Part shown: piece after piece, positions 36,732-50,730 of the stretch
Layout of the letters: every line of letters starts with the position of its first letter
How positions within the stretch are numbered: the first letter of the stretch is position 1
Assembly (NCBI GenBank): GCA_004193285.1
Contig: SECP01000004.1
Span: 124,001 to 188,000 of the forward strand
Direction of reading: 5' to 3'
Origin: Myxococcales bacterium
GTDB lineage: Bacteria; Myxococcota_A; Polyangia; Polyangiales; Polyangiaceae
Length of the DNA: 64,000 nucleotides
Made by a program: the position numbers and the translations under genes
The notes under the pieces: model-generated
What the model was told of the DNA's origin: nothing
The model's input: the letters and a program-made list of their open reading frames with translations, nothing else
Database searches by the model: none

Positions 36732-38489
36732 TCATTCGGCGGCGTCAGCCATCGCCTCGCGCGAAACCTCCAAGTGGCTCCGATTGGACTGGCTCGCCGG
36801 GTAGATCCCCCACCGGGCCCGGTTCAGGCTCCCGAGCGGCCGATGGTCGTGGAGCGCGTTCCACGGGTTGAACTGGAGCTGCTCCGCCTCCAGGAGCCGA
36901 GGAGGGTCGCCCGGATCTTGTCGCGAGATTTCGATGCTGGCGACATGCAGCTTCTTCGCCCCGAGCCTTTCCCAGGGAAAGCACGCGTCTTCCACGATGT
37001 CCGGGATGGCGAGCCCCTGCGGCAGCGGCGCATCCGCCCGCAGCACATGGACGAAGAAATTGAGCAGGATTGGCCCATCTCGAAGGCTGTCGCGCAGGGC
37101 CTGCTTCAAAGCATCTGCGCCCTGTTGACGGGCGATCCTCCGGAAGCGTTCGCGGTCCAAGGGCTCTACCGAGTACTTCGCGAGGTGATGAGGGCCGTAC
37201 TGATAGCAAGTGGCGCTATGGAAGGCGCCCGCGAGGGGGTGGAGGGGCCGGTTCCACAAAGCGCGGTACATGAGCAGGCTCTGCGAGACCCCGCCCGGCA
37301 CGAGCAGCATGGCCGCGAGCGCCACGTTTCGAGCGCGCCCCTCGAGCTCGCGCACGCGGAACCACTTGGCGAGGCTGGCGACGTCCGGAGTGAAAAACTC
37401 GCTCGCGCTCATCAGCAGGAAGTCCTGGCACCCTCCTTCGGCGCCCCGGGGAGGGTGAAAGAACTCAGGCTCGCGATTCCCACCCAGCATGGTCCCGGGC
37501 GGGAGGACGACGCGGAGGGCTAGGCCGCGGGCGTCGCCGGCTCCGTCCTTCTTCACGGCTTCAGCGCCATTGGAGGGCCGGAGGACCGCGTCGTAGGTGC
37601 CCTCCACCGCGAACAGCCCTTGAGCCTCTTTATCGCCGAACACCCGGAAGCGCGCGCGGATCAGGCCATGCCCCTTGCTGTGAATCGCCCTTCGGACCTT
37701 CCCGTCCCCTGCGCGACGCGCCGTGCGATCCTGGAGCTTGGTGCCAGTGTCGATGGTTCGACGCACCCAGCTCTCCTCGTTCGGCAAGCGGCGCTCGAAA
37801 GGAGTCAAAGCGAGGGGAAAGCCGTCTGATTGGAAAGCGCGGACGAACGACCTTCGGAGCTGATGGGCGTCGGCTCCAGCATTCGAGTCCCAAAACTCGA
37901 AGAATCGGTCCCGTACTTCGAATGCTTCTCGAATTTCCGAGATCGTGACGTCCGGTTCCAGATCTGGCTCCTGGAGGAACAGAACCTGCGCAATGGCGCG
38001 AACGCGCCCCCGGAACGTGGAAGACCCGGAGGGGGCGCTAAAAAGCGTGCGCACCCGGGGCGGGAAGGCCAGCGGCCCGAGATCACGGAACATGTACTTG
38101 CCGGTCAGAGCGTGCGCGCGCAAGTAGCCGGCCGGGTCCTTCTGGTCGAAGGCGCGGCAATGCGAGAGGATCTCGCGCGCTCTGCCCGTGCGGTGATTCA
38201 GCACCGCATCCAGCGTGGCGTCCACGCTCCCATCGCACACGAAGGATAGGAGCAGCGCTTTCGGCTCTGCTGGGTCGATGCTGCGAACGCCGCTCGCATC
38301 GTGCGGTTCGATGAGCATCCAGCGCAGCGCATGCAGGCCGATGACGTCCGCGTAAGCCTCGTGCTCTTGACCCCGCTTCAGCAGGTCCGACAAGCCGGCG
38401 GCGTCTTCGACCCCCAGGAGCGCGCTGAATTCACGGAGCCGAAACTGCTTCATCAGGAGCCAACTGCCCCAACGCTGTATGCCGTTCAT
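36732..38489 (-). CDS. Catalase-related heme protein with N-terminal extension
   Basis: 585 aa from the ATG at 38489; in-frame sequence further upstream is antisense to the DyP gene. The C-terminal ~330 residues are catalase-like. The distal-His region reads RRAIHSKGHGLIRARF, and the proximal region ends HDHRPLGSLNRARWGIYPASQSNR with a Tyr placed as the heme ligand. This form is closer to catalase-related hydroperoxide-metabolising proteins (allene-oxide-synthase-like family) than to true catalases. The first ~250 residues are an unassigned helical domain. It sits 2 bp after the DyP gene. I infer action on organic or lipid hydroperoxides. Confidence 0.75.
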   Translation of the reverse strand: MNGIQRWGSWLLMKQFRLREFSALLGVEDAAGLSDLLKRGQEHEAYADVIGLHALRWMLIEPHDASGVRSIDPAEPKALLLSFVCDGSVDATLDAVLNHRTGRAREILSHCRAFDQKDPAGYLRAHALTGKYMFRDLGPLAFPPRVRTLFSAPSGSSTFRGRVRAIAQVLFLQEPDLEPDVTISEIREAFEVRDRFFEFWDSNAGADAHQLRRSFVRAFQSDGFPLALTPFERRLPNEESWVRRTIDTGTKLQDRTARRAGDGKVRRAIHSKGHGLIRARFRVFGDKEAQGLFAVEGTYDAVLRPSNGAEAVKKDGAGDARGLALRVVLPPGTMLGGNREPEFFHPPRGAEGGCQDFLLMSASEFFTPDVASLAKWFRVRELEGRARNVALAAMLLVPGGVSQSLLMYRALWNRPLHPLAGAFHSATCYQYGPHHLAKYSVEPLDRERFRRIARQQGADALKQALRDSLRDGPILLNFFVHVLRADAPLPQGLAIPDIVEDACFPWERLGAKKLHVASIEISRQDPGDPPRLLEAEQLQFNPWNALHDHRPLGSLNRARWGIYPASQSNRSHLEVSREAMADAAE

Positions 38490-38491
38490 AG

Positions 38492-39847
38492 TTAACCTAC
38501 TGCTGCGAGGACGCGCTGAGAGGCGTTGCGAGCCGGGCCTGCGGCTAGCAGCTCGAGGCCCGCGAGCCCGGGGTAGAGGTAGTATTGACCTCCCAAGCAA
38601 GTGACGAATTGTGGAATTTTGAGCAGCAGCTGCGCGCGCCGGCCTCGCGCGGGGGACCCTTCCACCACCATCGAGCGCAGCTGCATCGCGCTGCCGATCG
38701 GGTCGCGCGCGTTCGGCACTGCGTTCGAGAGGGTTGCGTTGCACCAATCCCGCTGCACGTGCTCGAACTGGTCTTTGATGTCCGCGTTGAAGGCGACGAA
38801 CAAGAGTCCCACCGGGCCTGCCGCTGGCTGCCCCGCGAGTGCCGGCTTCCCGAACGGCACGCTGCGGCGAATCAGGCGATGCCGACCGTCGCCATCCCTC
38901 GGGTTCATGCGCCGGACGTGGGAGCCCATGGGGCATTGAGCTCCCTTGGGATCCGACTCGTAGTTGAAATTGGACTGGTCCGGACTACCGGGCGGCTCGT
39001 CAGTTGGCACCAAGGGGTCCCCCTGCTTCGTGCGACCCATCATCCGCTCGGCGACGAAGTCGGCGTCCTCCGCGCCGCGCATGCGCTGCGCGTACTCATG
39101 AAAAGCCTCCACGTGCTGCTGGAGGTGGCGAAAGACCGCGAAGCTGCCGTTACGCAGTAAGACCTGCGCGTCCTCGGTGAGCCCTTCCAGCGCGTTTTCG
39201 CCTGATTCGTTCGGCTCACCGAGCACGAACTCGCCGGCCGCGAGCGCAGTCCACGAGCCGTTCTGCAGCTTCCCTCGCCCCTTGATTTCAGCCGGCGTCA
39301 GGCCCGGGATCCCTTCGAACGCGGGAAAGGAGATGTCGTCTCGGAAGCCGAAGTGCTCGTGCCAGTGCCCGTCCTTCTCGATGGCCTCGCCTTCCAGGTA
39401 ATCGGTCAGCAAGGCGCCATTTTCAGCCAGAGCCTCGACTTCGTCCCTGGCTCGGTTCAGGTCCGCCTCCGTTTGCGCGGAGATCGAAACCCACACGTTG
39501 CGCCTCTCCCACACCTCACGCTTGAAGTCGCTATCCCCCAGCAGCTCGGCCCGGCGCGGCATCCCCTCGCGGAAAGCATCGAAGCTCGCCTCGAGTTCCC
39601 GAGCCAGAGTCGGGCGCAGCGCGCTGACGGCGGCGAATGAAAGGCCAACGTTGATGGTCACGCTCGCCCCTTGCTGCCACGCGCTCGCGCGAGTGATTCT
39701 GGAGCCCAGGCGACCGAGGAAAGCACGCCAGTCTTCCACGCCGGCCGCGTCTTCCGCCCGCACCTCCCCAAACAAGTGAAGGACGTGCTTCAGCTTGTGA
39801 CCGCGTAGGAGGTTGGCTTGAATGTCCTCGAGAGTCAGCTCTGCCAT
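38492..39847 (-). CDS. DyP-type heme peroxidase
   Basis: 451 aa, the length of class C/D dye-decolorizing peroxidases. The catalytic motif reads GFRDDIS, so the catalytic Asp of GxxDG is present but the last Gly is Asp. The heme-proximal segment QCPMGSHVRRMNPR with its His is typical, as is FVAFNADIKDQFEHVQRDW. No signal peptide, so cytoplasmic. It uses hydrogen peroxide to oxidise phenolic or dye-like substrates; the natural substrate is unknown. It lies 13 bp after the unknown gene at 39861 and 2 bp before the catalase-related gene. Confidence 0.9.
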   Translation of the reverse strand: MAELTLEDIQANLLRGHKLKHVLHLFGEVRAEDAAGVEDWRAFLGRLGSRITRASAWQQGASVTINVGLSFAAVSALRPTLARELEASFDAFREGMPRRAELLGDSDFKREVWERRNVWVSISAQTEADLNRARDEVEALAENGALLTDYLEGEAIEKDGHWHEHFGFRDDISFPAFEGIPGLTPAEIKGRGKLQNGSWTALAAGEFVLGEPNESGENALEGLTEDAQVLLRNGSFAVFRHLQQHVEAFHEYAQRMRGAEDADFVAERMMGRTKQGDPLVPTDEPPGSPDQSNFNYESDPKGAQCPMGSHVRRMNPRDGDGRHRLIRRSVPFGKPALAGQPAAGPVGLLFVAFNADIKDQFEHVQRDWCNATLSNAVPNARDPIGSAMQLRSMVVEGSPARGRRAQLLLKIPQFVTCLGGQYYLYPGLAGLELLAAGPARNASQRVLAAVG

Positions 39848-39860
39848 GGTCTAGCTCGCG

Positions 39861-40442
39861 TCATTGCTTCGACTCCTGCACGCTTTGCTGAGCCGAAAGA
39901 AACCGATCCAAAAATTCCGCGTCGCTCACGTTGTCATCGAGGGAGGCGGCTCGGAGCTCGTCGATAGCGCGCCTCAGCAGCAGCACCGCGAGCACGCTCG
40001 AAGACTTTTCCTGGTACGCGTTGAAGAAGCTGGCGCTCTGGCGCTCGTGCTTTTCGATGAAGGCGCCCACCTTGGCCAGGTTTTGGGTCACCACCGCGCC
40101 CGCGGGCGGCTCCATCAGCTCCCAAGCGACGCAGTAGCGCCAGACCTCGTTCATCTGCTCCCACAAGTAGCGAGCAAAGCCGTCGAAGTACGCGCCTCGA
40201 GAGCCGTTGTAGTAGCTCATGAAGAGCAGCGCGCCGTGCTTCGCGCCGGCGCCGTGCAGGCCCGCGCGCTTCAGCTCATCCGGGCTCACGGGACAAAACT
40301 GGGCGAGGTGCAGGAACTGCCGCTGCCGAATCGCGGTCGTGTTCGTCTCCCCCAACATCAGGGTGAGCTTGGAAAGCACGCGATCGCGGAAGGAAAGATA
40401 AGGCGAAAACGTAGAGAAAGCGGTGGTTTCGGTGTTGCGCAC
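39861..40442 (-). CDS. Unknown protein in the peroxidase operon
   Basis: 193 aa from a GTG with a perfect AGGAGG SD 6 nt upstream. No signal peptide. Central part (about residues 60-110) has Tyr/Trp/Phe-rich sequence (FMSYYNGSRGAYFDGFARYLWEQMNEVWRY), and the C-terminal half is helical. No family is recognised. Its position between the sigma factor and DyP genes, with tight spacing, suggests it works with the two heme proteins. Confidence 0.6.
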   Translation of the reverse strand: MRNTETTAFSTFSPYLSFRDRVLSKLTLMLGETNTTAIRQRQFLHLAQFCPVSPDELKRAGLHGAGAKHGALLFMSYYNGSRGAYFDGFARYLWEQMNEVWRYCVAWELMEPPAGAVVTQNLAKVGAFIEKHERQSASFFNAYQEKSSSVLAVLLLRRAIDELRAASLDDNVSDAEFLDRFLSAQQSVQESKQ

Positions 40443-40465
40443 GTCCGGCCTCCTAGGGGTAGAGG

Positions 40466-41148
40466 TTACCTGGCGGGTTTGTGACGTTCTTCAGCGCTCA
40501 TTTCGTCCGCAGGCGCGGATTCGGCGAGCAGCCCCGCCTCCGCCGCCAACCGACGCAGCTTCTCTTTTGCCTTCTGGAAGCGCTTGCGAAGACGGGCCGC
40601 CTCCGTCGACAGCTCTTCAGGGCTCAGCTGCATGGCATCACTGACGGAGCCACTGGCCAGGATGCGAGCGATGTCCAGCCAGGCGAGCTCGCGATTGACG
40701 CGCAGCATGAGCAGGAGTTGCTCCTCCTCCGGGAGCTGGCCGCGGAGGGCGGCGAACCGGCTACGGGTCTCCGTTCGGAGCTGAGCAGAAGTCTGGCTAC
40801 GGATGCGCTCGGCGATCTGCGAGAGAGGCTCCGCACGAGACAGAGGCACGTTCCGCTGCGCTCGTTTGCGCTGCTGCTTGATGCTGCGGCTCGCCGCATG
40901 CCGAGCCAGCGTGTACGCCCACGCGCGCGCGCTGCACACCCAGCGGAAGCCAGAGATGCCCCGCCATAGATCCTCGGTGAAGTCACCGAACACGTCCGCG
41001 GCGAGCTCTGGGTCGTGCAGCTTCGCGACGAGGAAGCGGAATATTTCCGGCCCATAGAGCTCGAGCAGCAGCGTCGCGGAGAGCTGCAGCTCCGCGGCCT
41101 CGAAGGCAGCCTTGATGCGAGCCTCCGTGTCGGCTTCGAGGGCCGGAG

Positions 41149-41152
<4 letters not shown>
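40466..41152 (-). CDS. ECF-like RNA polymerase sigma factor
   Basis: 228 aa from a TTG at 41152 that overlaps the kinase stop (TTGA), as expected for coupling. Region 2 is recognisable (about residues 30-95: LLELYGPEIFRFLVAKLHDPELAADVFGDFTEDLW, ARAWAYTLARHAA), and region 4 (about 130-195: LPEEEQLLLMLRVNRELAWLDIARIL) is weaker. A charged helical tail follows. No anti-sigma gene is adjacent. The upstream kinase may control it. Confidence 0.8.
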
Positions 41153-45057
<3,905 letters not shown>

Positions 45058-45169
45058 TCGCTAGCGGTCTTACGGCGCATGCAAACTGGAATCAATAGAG
45101 AGCATTTGCGGCTTCCAGCCGCCATTGACTCTAAACATCGACGAAACGTGCGGACCGTCATGCCAAGTG

Positions 45170-45211
45170 TGACTAGTCATTTGTTTCTCCCTCCGTAGAA
45201 ATGATGACTAG
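45170..45211. promoter_or_regulatory. Palindromic element pair in the kinase/CHAT spacer
   Basis: A perfect 10 bp palindrome TGACTAGTCA (45170-45179), followed by TTTG, is paired with an inverted partial copy ATGACTAG at 45204-45211. They sit in the divergent promoter region between the kinase and CHAT genes. The 12-mer GACTAGTCATTT recurs at 53875-53886. Confidence 0.45.
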
Positions 45212-45276
45212 CCTTCGAGTTGACATTGGAGTGGGCGACTCGATTTGAATGAGCTCTGCTCCGGGCCATCAAGCCC

Positions 45277-48200
45277 ATGAGCGCAGCGCCCCTTGTCTTC
45301 AGAGTTCCGTCGCGCGGCCCCAGCTCGGAAGGAAGGGTCGAAGCGACGACTCGCTCCACGGGCCAGGTCGTGGACCTCAAGGCCGTGCCGTACGAAGACA
45401 TCGTCGAGCTCGAGCTCGTCAACGGGCCCACCCTGGTGATGCATCCGGAGCACGCTCGCGAGCTGCTCGTGGCGCATGCCGGGCCATCGAGCAACCGTGA
45501 ACGGTCAGACGGCTCGATCGCGGTGCCGACGCGCCTGGGTTGGAATATGCAGGCGGATCTGGCGCGCAGCCGGGGGCTCGGCGAAGCAGGGCAGGTACTC
45601 CTGCACGCGTTTCGCGTCATCGCCGGCGCGGGCTCGTCCCAAGGGGCGGAGCTTGCGACGGGCGTGCTCGGTAGGGCAATCGATGCGCGCGCGACGCCAG
45701 GGCTGTGGCCGCTTCAGCCGACCACGGTCGTGTCGAGCCCGCAAGCCGTGCAGGCAACCGGCAAGAAGCTGTTGGTGCTGCTCCATGGCACGTTCAGCAC
45801 TACCCTCGAGTCGTTCGGAGCGCTGTGGAAGCAGCCCGGCTTGCTCGAATCATTGCGCCGCGGCTTCGATCTCTACGCCTTCGACCACGCGACGTTGCAA
45901 AAGAGCCCGCTGCAAAACGCGCTCGAGCTCGTCGAGGCCCTGCCTGAAGGCGCTAGCGTCTCGTTCCTCACGCATTCGCGAGGCGGCCTCATCGCGGAGG
46001 CGCTGGCGCACGTCGCGGAGGAGCGGCAGCCGCTCGCCCCCGCGGCGGCGGCGCGGCTCGGCGAAGAAGACTTTCGCGCGCAGCTGCCCGGGCTTCGCGA
46101 GCTGCAGGAGAAGGTCAGGCAGCGAGGCATCAAGGTGGACCGCATCGTGCGCGTCGCCTGTCCCACGCGCGGCACGCTCCTGGCCTCGGAGCGGCTGGAC
46201 GTTTACCTTTCGGTGCTCCAGTGGGGTCTGCAGCTGGCACAAATCCCCGTCGCGAAGGAGCTCGTCTCGTTCTTGCACGAGGTCGCCAAGCGTCGGACTT
46301 CCCCCAAGGAGCTGCCAGGCCTCGAGGCCATGATGCCGGAGAGCGCGTTCGTCCGGTGGCTGAACCATTCAGAGGAGGAGTTGCCGGGCGACCTGCGCAT
46401 CGTCGCCGGCGACACCCAGGGCGATTCACTCGCTTCTTGGCTGACCACGCTCGTCTCCGACGCCTTCTTTTGGACCGACAATGACTTGGTCGTGCAGACC
46501 CGCTCGATGTACGGCGGGCGACCGCGCCTGGGCGGCTCCACCTACTTTTTGGAGCGCGGCGGAAAGATCAGCCACTTTGGCTATTTCTCGAACCCGACGA
46601 CTGCGCAAGCCGTCGCGCGCGCTTTGACTGACGACGCGCCGGAGGGTTTCCACGCCCTTGGGCAGCTTTCGAGGGCCGGCCTCTCCAGCTCGGGCAGTCG
46701 CGGCGGGGTGAAGGGCAAGCTCGGCGCTTCCCTGTCGAAGCCGGCGGTCATCGTCTTGCCGGGCATCTTGGGCTCGGAGCTGAGCCAGGGAGATCATCGG
46801 CTCTGGCTCGGCTTGCGCATCATCAATGGCTTGCCAAAGCTGGCCTGGAGCGATCAGGACGGCATCGAGGCGACGGGCTGGATTGGTCCCTTCTACGACG
46901 GGCTGGCGCGCCACCTTTCGGAGTCGCACGAGGTCATTCCCCACCCGTTCGATTGGCGGCGGCCCATCGAGCAGGAGGCAGAGGGCCTCGCCACCGTGCT
47001 CCGTGATGCGATGGCGGGTCGCACCGAGCCGGTGCGAATTCTGGCCCACTCGCACGGGGGGCTCGTAGCGCGCACGGTCGAAAAAGTGGCCCCGGACGTG
47101 TGGCAGACTTGGATGAAGAACGACCGCAGTCGGCTGGTGATGCTCGGCACGCCGAACGGCGGCTCGTGGGCACCGATGCAGGTGCTCAGCGGCGACAACC
47201 TCATCGGCAACCTGGTCACTTACGTCGGAACGCTCTTCGACGAGAGCAAGGCGCGCGCATTGTTCGCGAGCTTGCCCGGCTTCATCCAGCTGCAAGCCGG
47301 TATGTTGGACGAGAAGCTCAAATTGTACGAGGCGGAGACGTGGGAAGCGCTCGCCCGAGCCGACGCCTCGGCTTGGGGGCTCTCGACGCTCTGGCATCAC
47401 CTCCCCATTCAGCGCCGAGCGCTCGATTGGGGACGCCCCAGTCAGGCCGAGCTGGACCGCGCCCGCCAGCTTCGAGAGTGGCTAGCGGCGCAGGACCTTC
47501 AGTCGCACGGCAATCGCGTGATCATGGTCGTGGGCAAAGCAGACCAAACGCCGTCCGGCTTCGAAGTGGGCATGTCGCGCTTCGAATACTTACAGACCGA
47601 GCGCGGTGACGGCACGGTCACGCATGCGGATGCGCTGATCCCCGGGGTCAAAGCGTTCCAGGTGGCGGTCGAGCATTCGTGGCTGCCCATCCCGAGTGAG
47701 CTGTATCCCGGCTACCTCAACTTGCTGGAAGACGGCACGCCGCACGATGCGGACCACTTCAGCGGCATCACCCCGACGCGTGGCGGCTCGGCTTCGAGCC
47801 AGTTCGCGACGGAGCCTCCGCGCCGCGCGATCCGCCGCCGCGGGTGGAGTGACGCGGAGCTGGACCTGGTGCCGACCCTCAGCGCGCAGGAGCCGCTCGG
47901 TGAGTCGACTCGCACGCTCGCACCGGCGCTCGAGATCGCGGTCACCAACGGCGACCTCACCTTCGTGAGCCAACCGCTCCTGTTGGGTCACTACCGCTCG
48001 CTCACGCTAACGGGGGCCGAAAGTAAAGTCGACGAGTTCTTGGGCGGCACCATGACCCTGGCGCTCCGGCTACGCGGCTACGCGACTCAGTTGAACGAGG
48101 CCCGGTACTTCAAAAATCAGCGCCCGAATCCCGCCGACCCCCATCAAGTGCCGCGGCCCTCGGCGGTGGTCGTCGTCGGCCTGGGGCCGGAAGGCGAGCT

Positions 48201-50730
48201 CCGCGCGGAGGCGTTGACGGCGACGGTTCGTCAGGGCGTGATCAACCACGCGGTCAAGCTCGCGGGCGAGAGGGCACCGGGCACGAGCTTCGAGCTCGCG
48301 GTCACGCTCATCGGCAGCGGCGGCCTGGGGATGGCGGTTGCGACCTCGGCGAGGGCGATCGCGCAGGGAGTCTATGCCGCCAATCAGAGACTGCTGGAGC
48401 AGGGCGCGCCCATCGTCGCGAAGCTGGAATTCATAGAAATCTACGAGGACCGCGCGACGGAGGCGCTGCGTGAGCTCCACGAGATCGCGGCGCAGCGACC
48501 GGCTTGTTTCAAGGTCGAACCCTGGCTGAAGCTCGGCCGGGGGGGGCTCATTCGCCCTTTGACGTCTAGCTACCGGGGCGCTGACTACGACATGGTCAGC
48601 GTCATGGAGGGCGCGGACCAAGACGGCGTCACGAGCACCGTCTTCACGCTGGACTCGCGGCGCGCGCGCGCCGAGGTTCGGTCCACCACGACGCAGCTGC
48701 CGCTGCTGCAAGCGTTGATCGATCAAGCCGAGGCGGACCCGCGCAGCGACGCCCAGCTCGGAAAAACTTTGTTCCGCATCCTCGTACCGAGCGCGCTGGA
48801 TTCGTTCTTCGGCGGTTCGGACGGCGTGCTGCTGCAGCTGGATCGAACGACGGCCGCCGTCCCTTGGGAGCTACTCAGCGTGGACAGCGACGAAGACGAA
48901 GCCGGCGACAAGCCCTGGTCCGTCCGCTCCAAGCTCGTCCGCAAGCTGCAGACGCGTGACTTCCGGGAGCGGCCGCTGTCTGCGGGCCAAGAAGCCAAGG
49001 TCCTCGTGATCGGCGATCCGTTCATCGACGACCAGTCGCAGTACCCGCAGCTGCCGGGTGCGGTGCGAGAGGCGCGCGCGGTGGCGTCCGCGCTCGGCTT
49101 GCGAGCGGGACCTCTGCTCAACGCGGGGGCCATCGAGCTGGTCAACGCGCTCTTGGCCGAAGATCTCTCGATTTTGCACATTGCCGGTCACGGCCGGGAA
49201 GATGGCAGCGGGGTCGTGCTGAGCGGCGGGCTCGTGCTGAACGCGGACATCGTCAAGAGCATGCGCCGCCTGCCCGACCTGGTGTTCGTCAACACGTGCC
49301 ATTCGGCCCGTGAACGGGTCGGCGAGCTGCCGGCGCGCGCCGCGACGTTGGCCCGCGCGCTGATCGATGCCGGCGTCCGCTGCGTCATCGCGACGGGCTG
49401 GGCCGTGGACGACGACGCCGCCGAACACTTCGCCCTGAAGTTCTACGAGGGCCTTCGTCAGGGGCTTCACTTCATGAACGCCACCGCGATGGCTCGTTCA
49501 TCGACCTACGAGCACTGCCGGCATAGCAACACGTGGGCAGCCTACCAGTGCTACGGGGACCCGGGCTGGGTCTGGTCCCGGCACGCACCCGAAAGCTCGG
49601 AGCCCGACCGGAACGACGCCGCCGATACGAAACAGCGCGACCGAGCCAGCCCCCGCCCCGAGCCGGAGTCGCCCATCATCTCGCTCTCGGGGCTTCTCGT
49701 GGCCGTGGACACCTTCGGTGCGACCGAAGGGGGAGACAAAGAGAGAGCTCGCGCCCTCGCGCGACTTCGCGCGCTCGAGCTCGAGATGCAGCCACGGCTG
49801 GGTGAACGAGGGGAAGTCGCGGAGGCCCTCGGGGCCGCGTTCCGGAACTTGGGCGACCGGCAAGCCGCCATCCGCTGGTACGAAAAGGCCGTACGCACCG
49901 AGCGTGGCGCCACCTTCGGCAGCTTGGAACAACTCTTCAATCTGAAGGTGCGGCGCTCGGCGGACGACGTGGAGAAGGCGCTCCTCGCCTGGGAGCTCGC
50001 GAAAGAGGGCGCGGACGGGGTGGAAAGCGCGCGCGAAGCGCTCCGCCAAGGCGTCGAAGCTGCCACCACCGCCTTCGAGGCGGAGCGAGCAACGCTGAAC
50101 CTCCTCGCCGCGTTGCCGGAAACGTCCGAGCGCTTCAGCATGGTCGCTTCCGCGTGGAAACGCCGGGCCATGACCGACTACGCGAAGCTCGAAGCGTTCG
50201 GCGATGAGGCCGCACGGCAGAGCTCGGTGAGCGCGCTGGAAGAGTCGCAGCGATTCTATGAGCAGTCCGCCCAGATAGCCGCCAAAGAAGGCAGTAGGGG
50301 CGTCGCGTACCCCCGGCTCAACGCGATGACCGCGCAGCTGGTGCGAGAGCTCTTGCTCGGACACCGGCTCACGAACGATCAGGGAGCCGTCCAGGAGGTT
50401 CGCGATAGCCTCACCGCGTGGGCCGCAGAAAAAAGAGACTTTTGGCCTTACGTGCAGGCAATCGAGGTCGAGCTCTACGCGGCCGTGCTCCAGCAAAGTC
50501 TCTCCTCAGAGCTGGCGCGCCTGCTCGAGCGCTTCAAGGAGCTGTGGACGCGCATCGCGGACCTCAACTCTTGGGGCAGTGTCAGCGCTCAAGCTCGCTT
50601 CCTGCTTCGACCCTACCGGCGCGCGCTGGAGCTCGGTGGCACGCTGGCTCCGGAAAACTCCGCCGCCGAGGCGGAAGCAGCTCGGCAGCTCACGAAGCGG
50701 CTTCATGAGTACTCGCAAGGGCGCGGATGA
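45277..50730 (+). CDS. Double-lipase / CHAT protease / TPR giant protein
   Basis: 1817 aa with no signal peptide. The first alpha/beta-hydrolase domain has LLHGTF (169-174) and nucleophile elbow THSRGG (Ser234). The second, LCAT/PGAP1-like, has PGILGSEL near 495 and AHSHGG (Ser592), with Asp/His candidates such as DGTVTHAD. A beta-rich region (about 860-1170) with a Rossmann-like stretch follows. The caspase-clan CHAT protease domain (about 1240-1450) has catalytic His1305 (IAGHGRED) and Cys1341 (VNTCHSAR). C-terminal TPR-like helices (from about 1480) end the protein. The caspase-like gene overlaps its stop by 4 bp, so both proteases are made together. No Ca-binding, toxin or transposon marks are seen. 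I infer a protease-gated lipid hydrolase. Confidence 0.85.
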   Translation: MSAAPLVFRVPSRGPSSEGRVEATTRSTGQVVDLKAVPYEDIVELELVNGPTLVMHPEHARELLVAHAGPSSNRERSDGSIAVPTRLGWNMQADLARSRGLGEAGQVLLHAFRVIAGAGSSQGAELATGVLGRAIDARATPGLWPLQPTTVVSSPQAVQATGKKLLVLLHGTFSTTLESFGALWKQPGLLESLRRGFDLYAFDHATLQKSPLQNALELVEALPEGASVSFLTHSRGGLIAEALAHVAEERQPLAPAAAARLGEEDFRAQLPGLRELQEKVRQRGIKVDRIVRVACPTRGTLLASERLDVYLSVLQWGLQLAQIPVAKELVSFLHEVAKRRTSPKELPGLEAMMPESAFVRWLNHSEEELPGDLRIVAGDTQGDSLASWLTTLVSDAFFWTDNDLVVQTRSMYGGRPRLGGSTYFLERGGKISHFGYFSNPTTAQAVARALTDDAPEGFHALGQLSRAGLSSSGSRGGVKGKLGASLSKPAVIVLPGILGSELSQGDHRLWLGLRIINGLPKLAWSDQDGIEATGWIGPFYDGLARHLSESHEVIPHPFDWRRPIEQEAEGLATVLRDAMAGRTEPVRILAHSHGGLVARTVEKVAPDVWQTWMKNDRSRLVMLGTPNGGSWAPMQVLSGDNLIGNLVTYVGTLFDESKARALFASLPGFIQLQAGMLDEKLKLYEAETWEALARADASAWGLSTLWHHLPIQRRALDWGRPSQAELDRARQLREWLAAQDLQSHGNRVIMVVGKADQTPSGFEVGMSRFEYLQTERGDGTVTHADALIPGVKAFQVAVEHSWLPIPSELYPGYLNLLEDGTPHDADHFSGITPTRGGSASSQFATEPPRRAIRRRGWSDAELDLVPTLSAQEPLGESTRTLAPALEIAVTNGDLTFVSQPLLLGHYRSLTLTGAESKVDEFLGGTMTLALRLRGYATQLNEARYFKNQRPNPADPHQVPRPSAVVVVGLGPEGELRAEALTATVRQGVINHAVKLAGERAPGTSFELAVTLIGSGGLGMAVATSARAIAQGVYAANQRLLEQGAPIVAKLEFIEIYEDRATEALRELHEIAAQRPACFKVEPWLKLGRGGLIRPLTSSYRGADYDMVSVMEGADQDGVTSTVFTLDSRRARAEVRSTTTQLPLLQALIDQAEADPRSDAQLGKTLFRILVPSALDSFFGGSDGVLLQLDRTTAAVPWELLSVDSDEDEAGDKPWSVRSKLVRKLQTRDFRERPLSAGQEAKVLVIGDPFIDDQSQYPQLPGAVREARAVASALGLRAGPLLNAGAIELVNALLAEDLSILHIAGHGREDGSGVVLSGGLVLNADIVKSMRRLPDLVFVNTCHSARERVGELPARAATLARALIDAGVRCVIATGWAVDDDAAEHFALKFYEGLRQGLHFMNATAMARSSTYEHCRHSNTWAAYQCYGDPGWVWSRHAPESSEPDRNDAADTKQRDRASPRPEPESPIISLSGLLVAVDTFGATEGGDKERARALARLRALELEMQPRLGERGEVAEALGAAFRNLGDRQAAIRWYEKAVRTERGATFGSLEQLFNLKVRRSADDVEKALLAWELAKEGADGVESAREALRQGVEAATTAFEAERATLNLLAALPETSERFSMVASAWKRRAMTDYAKLEAFGDEAARQSSVSALEESQRFYEQSAQIAAKEGSRGVAYPRLNAMTAQLVRELLLGHRLTNDQGAVQEVRDSLTAWAAEKRDFWPYVQAIEVELYAAVLQQSLSSELARLLERFKELWTRIADLNSWGSVSAQARFLLRPYRRALELGGTLAPENSAAEAEAARQLTKRLHEYSQGRG

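Noticed and set aside
36732..38489. True monofunctional catalase
   Set aside because: The proximal region (RPLGSLNRARWGIY) and a ~250 residue N-terminal extension fit a catalase-related protein rather than a classical catalase.
45140..45175. Possible minus-strand sigma54 promoter (TTGGCATG) before the second kinase
   Set aside because: The -12 element reads TCCGC and the GG-to-GC spacing is one base too long.
46426..47400. Long minus-strand open frame inside the CHAT gene
   Set aside because: Shadow frame; the plus-strand protein has clear lipase and CHAT motifs through this stretch.
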